Positions 35,170-44,332 of a stretch of 64,000 nucleotides of DNA are shown in pieces (within the stretch, counting starts at the first letter, position 1; every line of letters begins with the position of its first letter). Source of the stretch: Paraburkholderia phenazinium (GTDB lineage Bacteria > Pseudomonadota > Gammaproteobacteria > Burkholderiales > Burkholderiaceae). Made by a program: the position numbers and the translations under genes. The stretch covers positions 3,534,001 through 3,598,000 of the forward strand of contig NZ_FSRU01000001.1 in assembly GCF_900142845.1 (NCBI RefSeq), read 5' to 3'. Under the pieces are notes generated by a model that saw only the letters and a program-made list of their open reading frames with translations, had not been told where the DNA came from and did no database searches.

Positions 35170-35838
35170 ATGACGCTACAGTTCGGGCCCATCCTCGAGC
35201 AATGGCCGTATCTGCTCGGTGGCGCGTGGCTCAGTCTTCAGATCGCGGTGCTGGCGTTCGCGTTCGGCATGCTGATCGGACTCGTCTGCGCGTCGCTCCT
35301 GCGCTACGGGCCGACTTTTGTACGCCGCCTCGTTGGCGCGTATGTGAGCTTCGCGACCAATACGCCGCAGCTGGTGCAGATTTTCTTCCTGTTCTTCGCA
35401 CTACCCGGAATCGGCATCACGTTATCGCCCTACACCGCGGTCCTGATTGGCGCCACGTTTAACGCGGGCGCTTACCTGTGCGAAATCCAGCGCGCCGGTT
35501 TCGCGTCGGTACGATGGGTGGAAATCGAAGCGGCCGAGGTGCTCGGCTTTTCGACGCCGCAGATCGTCCGGCATGTAATCTTTCCACACGTGATAAAGGT
35601 CATGTTTCCACCGCTGTCGAACCAGTTCATCGTGATGACGCTCGGCACTTCGATGGCATCGATCTTCGGTGTCGAGGAGCTGACGGGACGCACCTATAAC
35701 ATCAGTTCGCAGACCTACCTGTCTGTCGAAGCGTTTAGTGTGGCCGCTGTCATGTATATCGCCATCACGCTGCTGGCTACCTTCGCGCTGGCGATGTTCG
35801 GCCGTCACGTCTGCCGCGCGAAGATAAAGGTGTTCTGA
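35170..35838 (+). CDS. Amino acid ABC transporter permease (HisQ/HisM type)
   Basis: 222 residues with five or so hydrophobic spans. It has the polar amino acid permease signature FATNTPQLVQIFFLFFALPG and the EAA loop EAAEVLGFSTPQIVRHVIFPHVIK that docks on the ATPase. The last base overlaps the next permease's ATG (35838). AAGGAG lies upstream of the start. Confidence 0.9.
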   Translation: MTLQFGPILEQWPYLLGGAWLSLQIAVLAFAFGMLIGLVCASLLRYGPTFVRRLVGAYVSFATNTPQLVQIFFLFFALPGIGITLSPYTAVLIGATFNAGAYLCEIQRAGFASVRWVEIEAAEVLGFSTPQIVRHVIFPHVIKVMFPPLSNQFIVMTLGTSMASIFGVEELTGRTYNISSQTYLSVEAFSVAAVMYIAITLLATFALAMFGRHVCRAKIKVF

Positions 35839-36527
35839 TGTTCGGCTCAACCCTGTCACAACTCACCCAGCTGTTCTCGTACTACAACGTGCTATTGCTG
35901 CTCGAAGGGCTCGTCGCGACCTTCGTGCTGTCGGTGATCGGCTGCTTCGCGGGTTTCGTTTCGGGCTTCGTGGTGGCAATCTTGCGTGCGACGCGCTCAC
36001 GCGCGATGGCGCCGGTGCGCGCGCTGATGTTCGCGTACTGCCTGCTGTTCCGGCGCGTACCGTTTCTCGTCACCTTGATGCTGGTGTTTTTCGCGAGTCA
36101 GTCGATCAACGCCAACCTGTCGACCTTCACCGTTGCATTGATCAGCATATGCCTGATCGCCACGGCGTATCTCGGCGAGATCGTGCGCAGTGGTCTCGAG
36201 TCGGTTCACGTCAACCAGTGGGAAGCCGCCAGTACGCTGAACTTCAGCCACCTGGAGACGCTGCGTTATGTGATCGTTCCGCAGGCGTGGCGCGTGATCT
36301 TGCCGCCCACTTTCGGCTTCTTCGTCATGTTCATCAAGGACACCGCGCTGGCTTCGCAAATCGGCGTGATGGAACTCACCTCGGCGGGAAAAGTGCTCAG
36401 TAACAAGGGCTTTTCCGCCACATTCGTGTACGGAACGGTGTTGGCGCTGTATTTCCTGATGTCGTATCCCCTGTCGCGCCTCGGTAAACGCCTGGAGAAA
36501 AATCTTGCCGCAACTCGAAATCGTTGA
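35838..36527 (+). CDS. Amino acid ABC transporter permease (HisQ/HisM type)
   Basis: 229 residues, second membrane subunit. It shows CLLFRRVPFLVTLMLVFFA and the EAA loop WEAASTLNFSHLETLRYVIVPQAWR, plus KDTALASQIGVMELT near the C terminus. Its 3' end overlaps the start of the ATPase gene by 23 bp, so translation of the two is linked. Confidence 0.9.
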   Translation: MFGSTLSQLTQLFSYYNVLLLLEGLVATFVLSVIGCFAGFVSGFVVAILRATRSRAMAPVRALMFAYCLLFRRVPFLVTLMLVFFASQSINANLSTFTVALISICLIATAYLGEIVRSGLESVHVNQWEAASTLNFSHLETLRYVIVPQAWRVILPPTFGFFVMFIKDTALASQIGVMELTSAGKVLSNKGFSATFVYGTVLALYFLMSYPLSRLGKRLEKNLAATRNR

Positions 36528-37242
36528 CCTGAAGGCCTCATACGGTCCGCACACAGTATTGGAGCGCATCAATCTGTCCGTCGAGAAGGGCGAGATAGTC
36601 AGCCTGATCGGGCCTTCCGGCTCGGGCAAGAGTACCTTGCTACGCGTCTTGATGGGGCTGCTGTTGCCCGAGGATGGCAGTGTGCGCCTGAACGGCAGCG
36701 AGGTGAACTACGCGGACCGGGCAGCCGTCCGTGCACTGCGCTCGGATATCGCGATTGTGTTCCAGCAGTACAACCTGTTCCAGAACATGACCGTGATCGA
36801 CAACGTGATGATCACGCCGACCAGGATCAAACGATGGCCGCGTGCCGAGGTCGAGCAGAATGCGATCAATCTGCTGACCCGCGTCGGTCTTGCGCATCGC
36901 TTGCATGCCTACCCTGACCAATTGTCGGGCGGCCAGCAACAGCGTGTCGCAATCGCACGGGCGCTCGCGTTGAAACCAAAGGTGTTGTTGCTCGATGAAG
37001 TCACCGCCGCGCTCGACCCTGAACTCGTCAATGAAGTGCTCGACACGATCCGCGAACTCGCGTCGGACGGCATCACGATGTTTATCGTCTCGCACGAAAT
37101 GGGCTTCGTCCGCGAGGTGTCGTCAAAGGTGGTGTTCATGGCGGGCGGCCACGTGATCGAAACCGGGACGCCGCAGCAGGTACTCGATGCGCCGCAGGAA
37201 GCGCGCACGCGTGAGTTTGTTGGAAAGATTCTGCGCCACTGA
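36505..37242 (+). CDS. Amino acid ABC transporter ATP-binding protein (HisP/GlnQ type)
   Basis: 245 residues from TTG 36505, supported by GGAG 8 bp upstream; no ATG exists before the first strand of the domain. Walker A GPSGSGKST, FQQYNLFQNMTVIDNV, LSGGQQQRVAIARALA, Walker B VLLLDEVTAALDPELV and IVSHEMGFV mark an active HisP-type ATPase. It completes the importer operon. Confidence 0.9.
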   Translation: MPQLEIVDLKASYGPHTVLERINLSVEKGEIVSLIGPSGSGKSTLLRVLMGLLLPEDGSVRLNGSEVNYADRAAVRALRSDIAIVFQQYNLFQNMTVIDNVMITPTRIKRWPRAEVEQNAINLLTRVGLAHRLHAYPDQLSGGQQQRVAIARALALKPKVLLLDEVTAALDPELVNEVLDTIRELASDGITMFIVSHEMGFVREVSSKVVFMAGGHVIETGTPQQVLDAPQEARTREFVGKILRH

Positions 37243-37258
37243 TAGCCCCGCTCAGGCA

Positions 37259-37272
37259 CCGCCGCGCGGCGG
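37259..37272. terminator. GC palindrome CCGCCGCGCGGCGG between convergent genes
   Basis: A perfect 14-bp GC palindrome between the convergent ATPase and GntR genes. It could fold as a stem in either transcript, but it has almost no loop and no T-tract, so a terminator role is only a guess from position. Confidence 0.3.
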
Positions 37273-37293
37273 AATGTTTCCGCGCCCACGCCG

Positions 37294-37950
37294 TCAGCTA
37301 TAGGTGCCTTCGGCTAGCCGGTCGAGCACAAAGCGGCGCAAGTTCTGCAGATGCTTGCGGACGGCGGCGCGCGCCGCCTCTGCGTCGTCCGCCAGATACG
37401 CTTCGAGAATCGCCAGATGTTCTGTGCGATCTTCTTCGATGCGATTGAACGGCGTGATCAATTCAAACAGGCGGCTGTTGGTGCGCACCAGATCGATGGT
37501 ATGGGCGAGCACGTCGTTGCCGCTGGCGCGCGCCATCATGGTGTGGACCTGATCGTCGATCTGCCAGTGAGCCTGTTCCTGCTGGCCGCTGCTCAATGCC
37601 TTGATCTTCTTGACCAACTGCTGAACCAGCTTCTTGTCGATCTTGCCGATAGCGAGGCCGATCGCCTCCGCTTCGAGCAGTTCGCGCACTTTCATGGCCT
37701 GAAAGTACTCCTGGGCACTGACAAAACGCACCGAATACGAGCGCGCTCCTGCTCGCACCAGCAACCCCTCGCCTTCGAGACGCAGCAGGGCCTCGCGCAT
37801 CGGCGTGCGAGAGATGTTGAGTTCCTCGGCAAGCCGCCCCTCGACGACCGGACCACCGCTGCGTAAAGCCTTGTCCAGGATCATGCGGCGTAGCGTCTGA
37901 TAGGCCAGCTCGCCGAGTTTCTCGGGACTGGAGGTGGAATTAGTGTTCAC
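37294..37950 (-). CDS. GntR-family regulator with FCD domain
   Basis: 218 residues. The winged helix-turn-helix is LAYQTLRRMILDKALRSGGPVVEGRLAEELNIS followed by RTPMREALLRLEGEGLLV. The C-terminal FCD helical domain has Asp in IDDQVHTMMARAS and His in HLAILEAYLADDAEAAR. Convergent with the ABC operon. The GTATACG pair upstream of its start matches the pair in the 34.16-kb divergent promoter, so it likely controls both the importer and the dihydropyrimidinase/dehydrogenase operon as well as itself. Confidence 0.88.
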   Translation of the reverse strand: MNTNSTSSPEKLGELAYQTLRRMILDKALRSGGPVVEGRLAEELNISRTPMREALLRLEGEGLLVRAGARSYSVRFVSAQEYFQAMKVRELLEAEAIGLAIGKIDKKLVQQLVKKIKALSSGQQEQAHWQIDDQVHTMMARASGNDVLAHTIDLVRTNSRLFELITPFNRIEEDRTEHLAILEAYLADDAEAARAAVRKHLQNLRRFVLDRLAEGTYS

Positions 37951-37976
37951 GCGATCTCGCTGAAGTTATATGTTGA

Positions 37977-38000
37977 GTATACGAACTGTATGCGCATACG
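37977..38000. promoter_or_regulatory. GTATACG-N4-GTATGCGCATACG, candidate GntR autoregulatory operator
   Basis: GTATACG at 37977-37983 and GTATGCG at 37988-37994 have 11-bp spacing, identical to the pair at 34160-34177. The second half lies in a perfect palindrome GTATGCGCATAC (37988-37999). Position is 27-50 bp upstream of the GntR start codon. Confidence 0.65.
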
Positions 38001-38051
38001 CAAGTCTACCCGTCGATCGCGGCGCCCGTAAGGGCAGTCGTTCAGAAGGCG

Positions 38052-38996
38052 TCAGAACACCCCGCCATAGGCCGTCTCCGCACACCCCGTCACGCCGGGG
38101 CGCACCGCAAACACATGTCCATCGCTTTCGTTCGCGCCTGCATCCGGGCGGATCGTCGTGATGAACAGCGTGTCGAGCGCACGGCCGCCGAATGCGCACA
38201 TCGAAGGCTTCATGGCCGGCAATTCGATTTGCCGGTCCAGCTTGCCCTGCGGCGTGAAACGCAGCACCCGGCCCGCGTCGTTGGCGCAGATCCAGTAGCA
38301 GCCGTCGGCGTCCATCGCCGCGCCGTCGGGGCGGCCCACGTAGTGATGCAGGTCGGCGAACAGACGCCGGTTGTGCGGCTCGCCCGTTTGACCGTCGTAG
38401 TCGAATGCCCAGATGAGGCGTTGCGACGTATGCGAATCCGAGAGGTACATGGTGGCGCCATCCGGTGACCAGGCGAGGCCGTTCTGCACGATCAAGCCGT
38501 CGATGACCGGCGCCGACAATGTGCCCTGCGTATCGAAGCGGAACAATTCGCCAGCCGGCCGCGCAGTGGGATTGTCCTGCACCATCGTGCCCGCCCAGAA
38601 ACGTCCCTGACGGTCGCAACGGCCGTCGTTAAAGCGCATGTCCGGCAGCGGGAACGCCGGCGCGGCCAGCTTGCGCACGTGGGCCTGAAGCGGCGCCGTG
38701 CCGGCGGTTTCACCCGCCGCGCCAGGTTCGGGCAGCGTAACGGAGAACAGGCCCGTTTCGAGGCCGGCCAGCAGGCCGCCTGCGCTTCCGAAGGCGAGGC
38801 AGGCCACGCGCTCCGGCAGCACCCATTCGGCTCGCACACCGGACTCGAGATGCAGGCGGATAATCTTCCGCGCCACAATATCGACCCAATAGAAAGCGCC
38901 TTCTACCGCGTGCCAGATTGGGCTTTCGCCAACCGTCGCCGGCACGGCGCCCGCCGCTTCCACCCGTTCCGCACGAAGGCTCGCTGCTGCGCTCAT
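38052..38996 (-). CDS. SMP-30/gluconolactonase/LRE family lactonase
   Basis: 314 residues from ATG 38996 with GGAGG 8 bp upstream. It is a six-bladed propeller lactonase: GESPIWHAVEGAFYWVDI carries the first metal Glu, MRFNDGRCDRQGRFWAGTM the Asn/Asp ligands, VQNGLAWSPDGATMYLSDS the central Asn and Asp, and RPDGAAMDADGCYW the next blade. Such enzymes hydrolyse aldonolactones. Near uronate dehydrogenase and polygalacturonase genes the expected substrate is galactaro-lactone made by Udh. Confidence 0.85.
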   Translation of the reverse strand: MSAAASLRAERVEAAGAVPATVGESPIWHAVEGAFYWVDIVARKIIRLHLESGVRAEWVLPERVACLAFGSAGGLLAGLETGLFSVTLPEPGAAGETAGTAPLQAHVRKLAAPAFPLPDMRFNDGRCDRQGRFWAGTMVQDNPTARPAGELFRFDTQGTLSAPVIDGLIVQNGLAWSPDGATMYLSDSHTSQRLIWAFDYDGQTGEPHNRRLFADLHHYVGRPDGAAMDADGCYWICANDAGRVLRFTPQGKLDRQIELPAMKPSMCAFGGRALDTLFITTIRPDAGANESDGHVFAVRPGVTGCAETAYGGVF

Positions 38997-39198
38997 GGGT
39001 TCGCCTCCGTCGGACCTGCAAACGTCACGCACAGGGTGCACCAACCCGCTTCGATGCCGCTACGCATCGCTTCATCCCGACTCATCTGCTGCTCCTTCAT
39101 AGAGTCGGGGACGAGACCGGCAATACCGCGCATCCACGCTGCGCCGCATGCCCTTCCCGTCCCCGTGACGTCAACCTGTTATGCGTGTCATCTCGTGA

Positions 39199-41202
39199 CT
39201 AGCGCTGGTCGACGATCGTCGTGTTGTACGTCTTGCCGCCAATGATGACATTGTTCAACTGAATGCCGTTGACGTTGTACGCGTAAATCGGCCCCGGCGT
39301 GGTCGCGCTTGCTGTGCCGTTGTTCACCGGCGTGCCGAGGTTGCAGTTCGAGATCGTGACACCGGTGATCGCCGGAATCGCCGGCGTGGGTGCGGGGCCG
39401 TTGTAGTCGAAGCCGACCGGCCCTTGCGCCACAATGGCCTGAAAGCACGAGGCCGAGGTGCCGTTCAGCGTCACGTCGGTCACCTGCACGTTCGAGATGT
39501 TCACGTTCTGCACGACCGGCGGACTTTCGCGCACGGCATCGCCAGCCGGATCATAGTCGCAATCGAAGGTAATCAGGCCGCCCTGCGACGCGGACGGATT
39601 GCCCGCCGTCGACGTGACCACGCCGAGCGGCACCGTACTGTTGATGGGACTGCCCGCGAGCAGCGAACTGCCATAGCCCGAGCCGGTGAGATTGACGCCA
39701 TTGGGCAGCGTGACCGTATCGACGTAGAAGTTCTTCACGAAGCCGCCGCGATTCATGTTCGTCTTGATGCGAATCGCGATGTTCAGCGGATTGGTGGCCC
39801 AGTTCTGGTTGAGCATCTGCAGATTGCGCGCGTAGACGTTCTGCACGCCGCCACTCATTTCGCTGCCGAGCGTGATGCCGCCGTGTCCGCTGTTCATCGT
39901 GCAGTTCTGCACGACGATGTTCTGCGAGGGACCGTATTCGGTATCGAGCGCCTTGCCCGATTTGATCGCAATGCAGTCGTCCCCTGTGTTGAACGTAACC
40001 GTATCGCACAGCACGTTGCTGCAGGCGTCGGGGTCGAAGCCGTCGTTGTTCGGTCCGATGCTGTCGGCGAACACGCCGCGAATCACGACGTTGGTGCAAT
40101 CGGTTGGGTGATGCTGCCAGAACGGCGTGTTGTTGGTGTGGTAGTTCTCCATCAGCACGTTCGTGCAGCCGATGAACTCCACCATGCATGGCCGCAGATA
40201 GTGCCCAAGGCCGAAGACACGCTGCGCAACCGGCACGCCTGCCTCGGACAACGCCGGCAGGTAGTTCTGATCCTGCTGCCAGGGTGTGGTCGGGCTGGTC
40301 AACAGCGCGTACAGCGCGTCGGAGATGTTGGGTGCAACCGTCTTCAGGTCCACGTTGTTCGGATTCGCATAGGCCTGCGAGGGGGTCGTCGAACCCGCGC
40401 AGCCGTACTCCCCTTTCGAACCCTTGTAGGTCCACCAGCAGGTGCTCGTGTTGCCGCTGCCGGCAAACGGCGTCATGGCCTGGCCGTTCAGGACCGAGGT
40501 GGTGTCCTCGCCGGTAATCGCGATCTTGGTCTGATTGCGGGCATAGACGGGTGCGCCGAAATTCAGGCAATCGTTTGCCTGCCAGCGGCTATAGAACAGC
40601 TTGCCGTTCGCGCCGCAGTTGACCGGACCGTCCTTGGCGTAGTCCGCGGGATTCGGGCTGAAGTAGATCGTGCAGTTGCTGCTCAGGTGAAAATTGACGT
40701 TGCTCAGGAGGACGATAGGCCCCGCGCAATACCAGTTGCCCGACGGCACCACCACCCGGCCGCCGCCCGCCGCATTGCAGGCCTGAATGGCGGCGAGGAA
40801 TGCAGGCCGCGAATCGAACGCGCCGGCGGCGTTGGTCTGGGTCGCGCCCGGACTCGTGGGCGAAGTCGTGCCCGTGTACGGATTGGTTGCGGCCACAACC
40901 GAACAGGTCTGCGCGCCGTAACTGGTCACAGTGAAGTCCACACTCGGGAACATCGACTGCGTGATGCCCTGCAATGAATTGACGATCAGGGTGGCGGCGC
41001 CGACCGTCCCCCAGATGGGATCGAGGGCGCCCGGCGCGGCGTCCACGCCACCGCCGCAGCCCGGCAGCGTGCCCAACAGGGTTGCCCCTGCGGATGCGCC
41101 CGCAAAGACCATGAAAGCACGGCGCCCGGGTGAACCCGGCTCGCCGTCATGACCGCTGCCCTTCCTCGCACGTTCACCGACGTTTCTGTTGCGCGTTGCC
41201 AC
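39199..41202 (-). CDS. Glycoside hydrolase family 28 (polygalacturonase), exported
   Basis: 667 residues from GTG 41202 with AGGAGG about 6 bp upstream. The leader has a Tat-like GRRAFMVFAG then a hydrophobic run and a lipobox-like LPGC, so export and perhaps lipidation are expected. GH28 catalytic motifs in the right-handed helix are NNDGFDPDAC (for NTD), GDDCIAIKSG (DD), GHGGITLGSE and RIKTN. It hydrolyses pectate-type chains. It is longer than many GH28 enzymes because of loops rich in Thr/Pro/Asn near residues 90-130 and 260-300. It is divergent from udh. Confidence 0.87.
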   Translation of the reverse strand: MATRNRNVGERARKGSGHDGEPGSPGRRAFMVFAGASAGATLLGTLPGCGGGVDAAPGALDPIWGTVGAATLIVNSLQGITQSMFPSVDFTVTSYGAQTCSVVAATNPYTGTTSPTSPGATQTNAAGAFDSRPAFLAAIQACNAAGGGRVVVPSGNWYCAGPIVLLSNVNFHLSSNCTIYFSPNPADYAKDGPVNCGANGKLFYSRWQANDCLNFGAPVYARNQTKIAITGEDTTSVLNGQAMTPFAGSGNTSTCWWTYKGSKGEYGCAGSTTPSQAYANPNNVDLKTVAPNISDALYALLTSPTTPWQQDQNYLPALSEAGVPVAQRVFGLGHYLRPCMVEFIGCTNVLMENYHTNNTPFWQHHPTDCTNVVIRGVFADSIGPNNDGFDPDACSNVLCDTVTFNTGDDCIAIKSGKALDTEYGPSQNIVVQNCTMNSGHGGITLGSEMSGGVQNVYARNLQMLNQNWATNPLNIAIRIKTNMNRGGFVKNFYVDTVTLPNGVNLTGSGYGSSLLAGSPINSTVPLGVVTSTAGNPSASQGGLITFDCDYDPAGDAVRESPPVVQNVNISNVQVTDVTLNGTSASCFQAIVAQGPVGFDYNGPAPTPAIPAITGVTISNCNLGTPVNNGTASATTPGPIYAYNVNGIQLNNVIIGGKTYNTTIVDQR

Positions 41203-41774
41203 AATTGCCTCCTGATGTTTTTCTGGTTCTATGACCGGTTTCTGATCGATGTCCTGACCCGGCGAGCGTCGGTCGCGAGACCGCTACAGAGGCGCCGCTC
41301 GAACTTCAGACGGCTCGCCCCATGTCGCACAGGGTCTCAAGCATTGTTGTTATACAACGCAATAGATGTCAAGCCATGACGTAAGGCCGCACGGGACGCC
41401 ACTCAGGCGGGATACCGTGGAGGCGAAAGATCGCGATGCGCCCATCACGCTATATAGATTGGGATCTCTGAGGTGAGGCTCAGTATTTGAAGCACCTAAA
41501 AAGGAGGCAACCCGATCTGTCGATGCCAGGGAAACTCCTGACCCAAACGTCATTTGCTTGACAACTTTTGAACGAATCGACATGATTGCCGGACACAATC
41601 GATGAAGCTGCGCCCACGCCCACGGCGAGTCCTGGCGAGTGGCTCAGCAAGCCGCCTCTTTGCGCGCGCCAGGCCGCCGAAGTTCAAACGGATGGCGAGC
41701 GCCTCCCCGCGAAGCACCGGACGCCTCACCGGCAGTCCCCGCTTTACTAACACCTCTCGTTAAGGATGAGACCC
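41203..41774. promoter_or_regulatory. Divergent promoter region between polygalacturonase and udh
   Basis: 570 bp with no convincing gene; the open frames here lack family features. It contains a GTTGT-TAT-ACAAC inverted repeat at 41346-41358 and AT-rich stretches near 41450-41480 and 41560. It must hold the promoters of both flanking genes. Confidence 0.55.
41346..41358. promoter_or_regulatory. Inverted repeat GTTGT-TAT-ACAAC, candidate operator
   Basis: Perfect 5-bp arms with a 3-bp centre, about 145 bp upstream of the polygalacturonase start. A similar TTGT-AAG-ACAA lies upstream of the TRAP binding-protein gene (47411-47421). A shared uronate regulator is possible; none is encoded nearby. 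Confidence 0.35.
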
Positions 41775-42587
41775 GTGAAAAAAATTGCATTGAGCGGCGC
41801 AGGCGGCCAGCTTGGCCGCGTGTTGCGCAAAGCCCTGCTCGAGCGCGGCGCGAACCTGCGTTCGGCAGCGGGCTCGCGCCCGCTGGAGCCGATCGTCGAC
41901 GGCGAAGATGTCATGCATGGCGACCTGCGCGACCCGGCCGTGGTCGATCGCCTGCTGGAAGGCGTGGACGTGCTGATCCACATGGCGGGCACCAGCGTCG
42001 AGCGTCCGCTGCCGGAAATCATCGAGAACAACCTGCGCGGGCTTGTCGAAGTGTATGAAGGCGCGCGCCGCCACGGCGTCGGCCGCGTCATCTTTGCGAG
42101 TTCCAACCACGCCATCGGCATGCATCCGGTCGAAGACAAGCTCACGCTCGACTGCGATTTCCGTCCCGACGGTTTTTACGGTCTGAGCAAGGTGTGGGGC
42201 GAGGCGCTTGGCCGTCTCTACTGGGACAAGCACGGCATCGAGAGCGTGTGCATCCGCATCGGCAGTTGCATCGAAAAGCCCACGGAGTTCCGCCATCTCA
42301 GCACATGGCTCGGTTTCGAAGATCTGCTGCAGTTGATCGAGCAGTCGGTGAACGTGCCCGATCTCGGCTATCAGGTGGTGTGGGGCGTGTCGAACAACAC
42401 GCGCAGCTACTGGGACAATGCCGGCGCTGCACGCCTCGGTTATCAGCCGCGCCAGAACGCCGAAGACTACGCTGCGGAGATTCTCGCCCAAACCAATCCG
42501 CTCGATGCCACCGCCCAGCAGTATCAAGGCGGCAGCTTCGCCAGCTTCGATTTCACACCGCCGGAGCGTAGGAATCCGAAGCGCTAA
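41775..42587 (+). CDS. udh: Uronate dehydrogenase (NAD-dependent)
   Basis: About 270 residues from GTG 41775 (AAGGA 8 bp upstream); ATG 41766 would add three residues. It is an extended short-chain dehydrogenase: [17 protein letters not shown] nucleotide loop, [20 protein letters not shown], and the YGLSKVWGE Tyr-x3-Lys pair. The long SSNHAIG and [21 protein letters not shown] segments are specific to uronate dehydrogenases, which oxidise D-galacturonate or D-glucuronate to the aldaro-lactone. The SMP-30 lactonase nearby would act next. The end overlaps the convergent MCP gene by 35 bp. Confidence 0.9.
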   Translation: MKKIALSGAGGQLGRVLRKALLERGANLRSAAGSRPLEPIVDGEDVMHGDLRDPAVVDRLLEGVDVLIHMAGTSVERPLPEIIENNLRGLVEVYEGARRHGVGRVIFASSNHAIGMHPVEDKLTLDCDFRPDGFYGLSKVWGEALGRLYWDKHGIESVCIRIGSCIEKPTEFRHLSTWLGFEDLLQLIEQSVNVPDLGYQVVWGVSNNTRSYWDNAGAARLGYQPRQNAEDYAAEILAQTNPLDATAQQYQGGSFASFDFTPPERRNPKR

Positions 42588-44184
42588 TGCGCCTGTGTAG
42601 GTGATGAGGCTCCGGGCGGGAGATTGACGGAGCCTCTTCCTCCAGACGGAACACAGCAACCGCATCGCGCAACACCGACGCCTGCTCCTCCAGCGACTTC
42701 GCGGCAGCCGCTGCCTCCTCGACAAGCGCCACATTATTCTGCGTGACGTCGTCGATCTGGCTGATGGCCTGATTGACCTGCTCGATGCCCGAGCGTTGCT
42801 CCTGCGCCGCCGCTTCGAGTTCGACCATGATGCCGGTTACGCGCTCCACCGCGCGCATCGCCTCGTTCATCGTGCCGCCCGCCTGCGCCACCAGCGAGGC
42901 GCCTTGCTCGACCTGCGCGGCCGACGCGCTGAGCAGGTCCTTGATCTCCTTGGCCGCCGTTGCCGAGCGCTGCGCGAGGCTGCGCACTTCCGAGGCCACC
43001 ACTGCGAAGCCGCGTCCCTGCTCGCCGGCACGGGCCGCTTCGACGGCCGCATTCAGCGAGAGGATGTTGGTCTGGAAAGCGATGCCTTCGATCATGCCGA
43101 TAATCTCGCTCACCTTGCGCGACGACATCGTGATGTCGTCCATCGTCTCGATCACGCGCTTGACGACCGCACCGCCACGCGTGACGGTCTCCAGTGCGCC
43201 ATGCGCGAGCCGGTTCGCTTCCTGGGCATGATCGGCGTTCTGCTTCACGGTTGACGACAGCTCTTCGATGGTCGCGGCCGTTCGCTCCAGTGAAGCGGCC
43301 TGCTGTTCGGTGCGGCCGGAGAGATCGAGATTGCCCTCGGCGATTTCCTTCACACCGTGCGCGATTACGCCGGCGCTGCCACGCACCTTCGACACGGTAT
43401 CGGCCAGTTCAGCACGCATCTGCTTTAGCGCGCCGAGCAATTGGCCCATTTCGTTGCGGGAGTCGTCTTCGATCGAGCCAGTCAAATCCCCCGCAGCAAT
43501 GCGGCCGAAATGCACGATGGCCCGGTCAACCGGTTTGACTAACGCTGCCGTCAACATCGCCCGCGCGAACAGCGAAATCAGGATCGCGGCGGCGCCGATG
43601 CCCGCAAACAGCAGAACGGAGACTCTGAACCGATGCGTCATCGCCTCCGCGCCGCGGCGCTGCGTGTCCGATTGCAAACGCTCGAGCGCGTCGATGGCTT
43701 TCGCGTAGACCTGGTAGCTGCGATCCGCGGTATCGCCCTGAATCGTGCGGAAGGTGTTGAAGTCGTCGTCGACGAGCGCCTTGTATTCCGGCTCGATGGC
43801 CTGATTGACGAGTGCCGCACGGGCCTCGCCTACTGTTTGCGCGAGCTGACGTTCTTCGTCGCTCGCGAACGGGCCATTGGCATAGACCTGGAAGTCCGCA
43901 TTCGATTCGCGCAGCATCTGCTCCGCGCCTGCCAGCAGACCGTCCGTCGCCTTGCCGACATGAAACAGGATCTCGAAGCTGCCCAGCGCGAGTCGCGCCT
44001 TCAGCAATTTCTCAGAGCTTGCGTTAAGCGATGCGAGCGCGGCCGAGCTGCGCTGCGCGTCCTGGAAGCCGTCAATCGACTGTTTGAGCGCGCCGTAGCC
44101 CACGCCGATCACGGTCATGAGAAACGCCACGAAGATGCAAACGACCAGCGTCAAGCCCGTGCGTATTCTGATGTTATTGAGCAT
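42553..44184 (-). CDS. Methyl-accepting chemotaxis protein
   Basis: 543 residues. One N-terminal membrane helix (residues ~10-32), a periplasmic four-helix-bundle-type sensor (~35-185), a second helix (~190-212), a HAMP domain ([20 protein letters not shown]) and a long coiled-coil signalling domain. The kinase-control hairpin tip is clear: [43 protein letters not shown]. It has no CheR-docking NWETF pentapeptide at the end. Placed between udh and the TRAP genes, it may sense uronates or pectin fragments. Its last eleven codons lie antisense to the end of udh. Confidence 0.9.
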   Translation of the reverse strand: MLNNIRIRTGLTLVVCIFVAFLMTVIGVGYGALKQSIDGFQDAQRSSAALASLNASSEKLLKARLALGSFEILFHVGKATDGLLAGAEQMLRESNADFQVYANGPFASDEERQLAQTVGEARAALVNQAIEPEYKALVDDDFNTFRTIQGDTADRSYQVYAKAIDALERLQSDTQRRGAEAMTHRFRVSVLLFAGIGAAAILISLFARAMLTAALVKPVDRAIVHFGRIAAGDLTGSIEDDSRNEMGQLLGALKQMRAELADTVSKVRGSAGVIAHGVKEIAEGNLDLSGRTEQQAASLERTAATIEELSSTVKQNADHAQEANRLAHGALETVTRGGAVVKRVIETMDDITMSSRKVSEIIGMIEGIAFQTNILSLNAAVEAARAGEQGRGFAVVASEVRSLAQRSATAAKEIKDLLSASAAQVEQGASLVAQAGGTMNEAMRAVERVTGIMVELEAAAQEQRSGIEQVNQAISQIDDVTQNNVALVEEAAAAAKSLEEQASVLRDAVAVFRLEEEAPSISRPEPHHLHRRISASDSYAPAV

Positions 44185-44260
44185 GCTGTCCCCGATGTCT
44201 TTGGCGCTATCGTTGTTGATGTCTCTGGCAACGTCGCCGGCGGTCTGGTGCCGCCCTGCA

Positions 44261-44286
44261 ACAGAACCCGGCCAGGCGGGTTCTGT
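44261..44286 (-). terminator. Hairpin downstream of the TRAP operon
   Basis: Perfect 10-bp stem ACAGAACCCG / CGGGTTCTGT with a 6-base loop, 47 bp beyond the TRAP large-permease stop codon and before the MCP start region. It has the form of an intrinsic terminator stem but no clear T-tract follows on the minus strand. Confidence 0.6.
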
Positions 44287-44332
44287 GTGTTCAAGCCACT
44301 GCTACTGCTCTAGTGCTACTTTCCGAACCGGA

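Noticed and set aside
39424..40977. 517-codon frame antisense to the polygalacturonase
   Set aside because: The GH28 motifs on the other strand are intact; this frame has none of its own.
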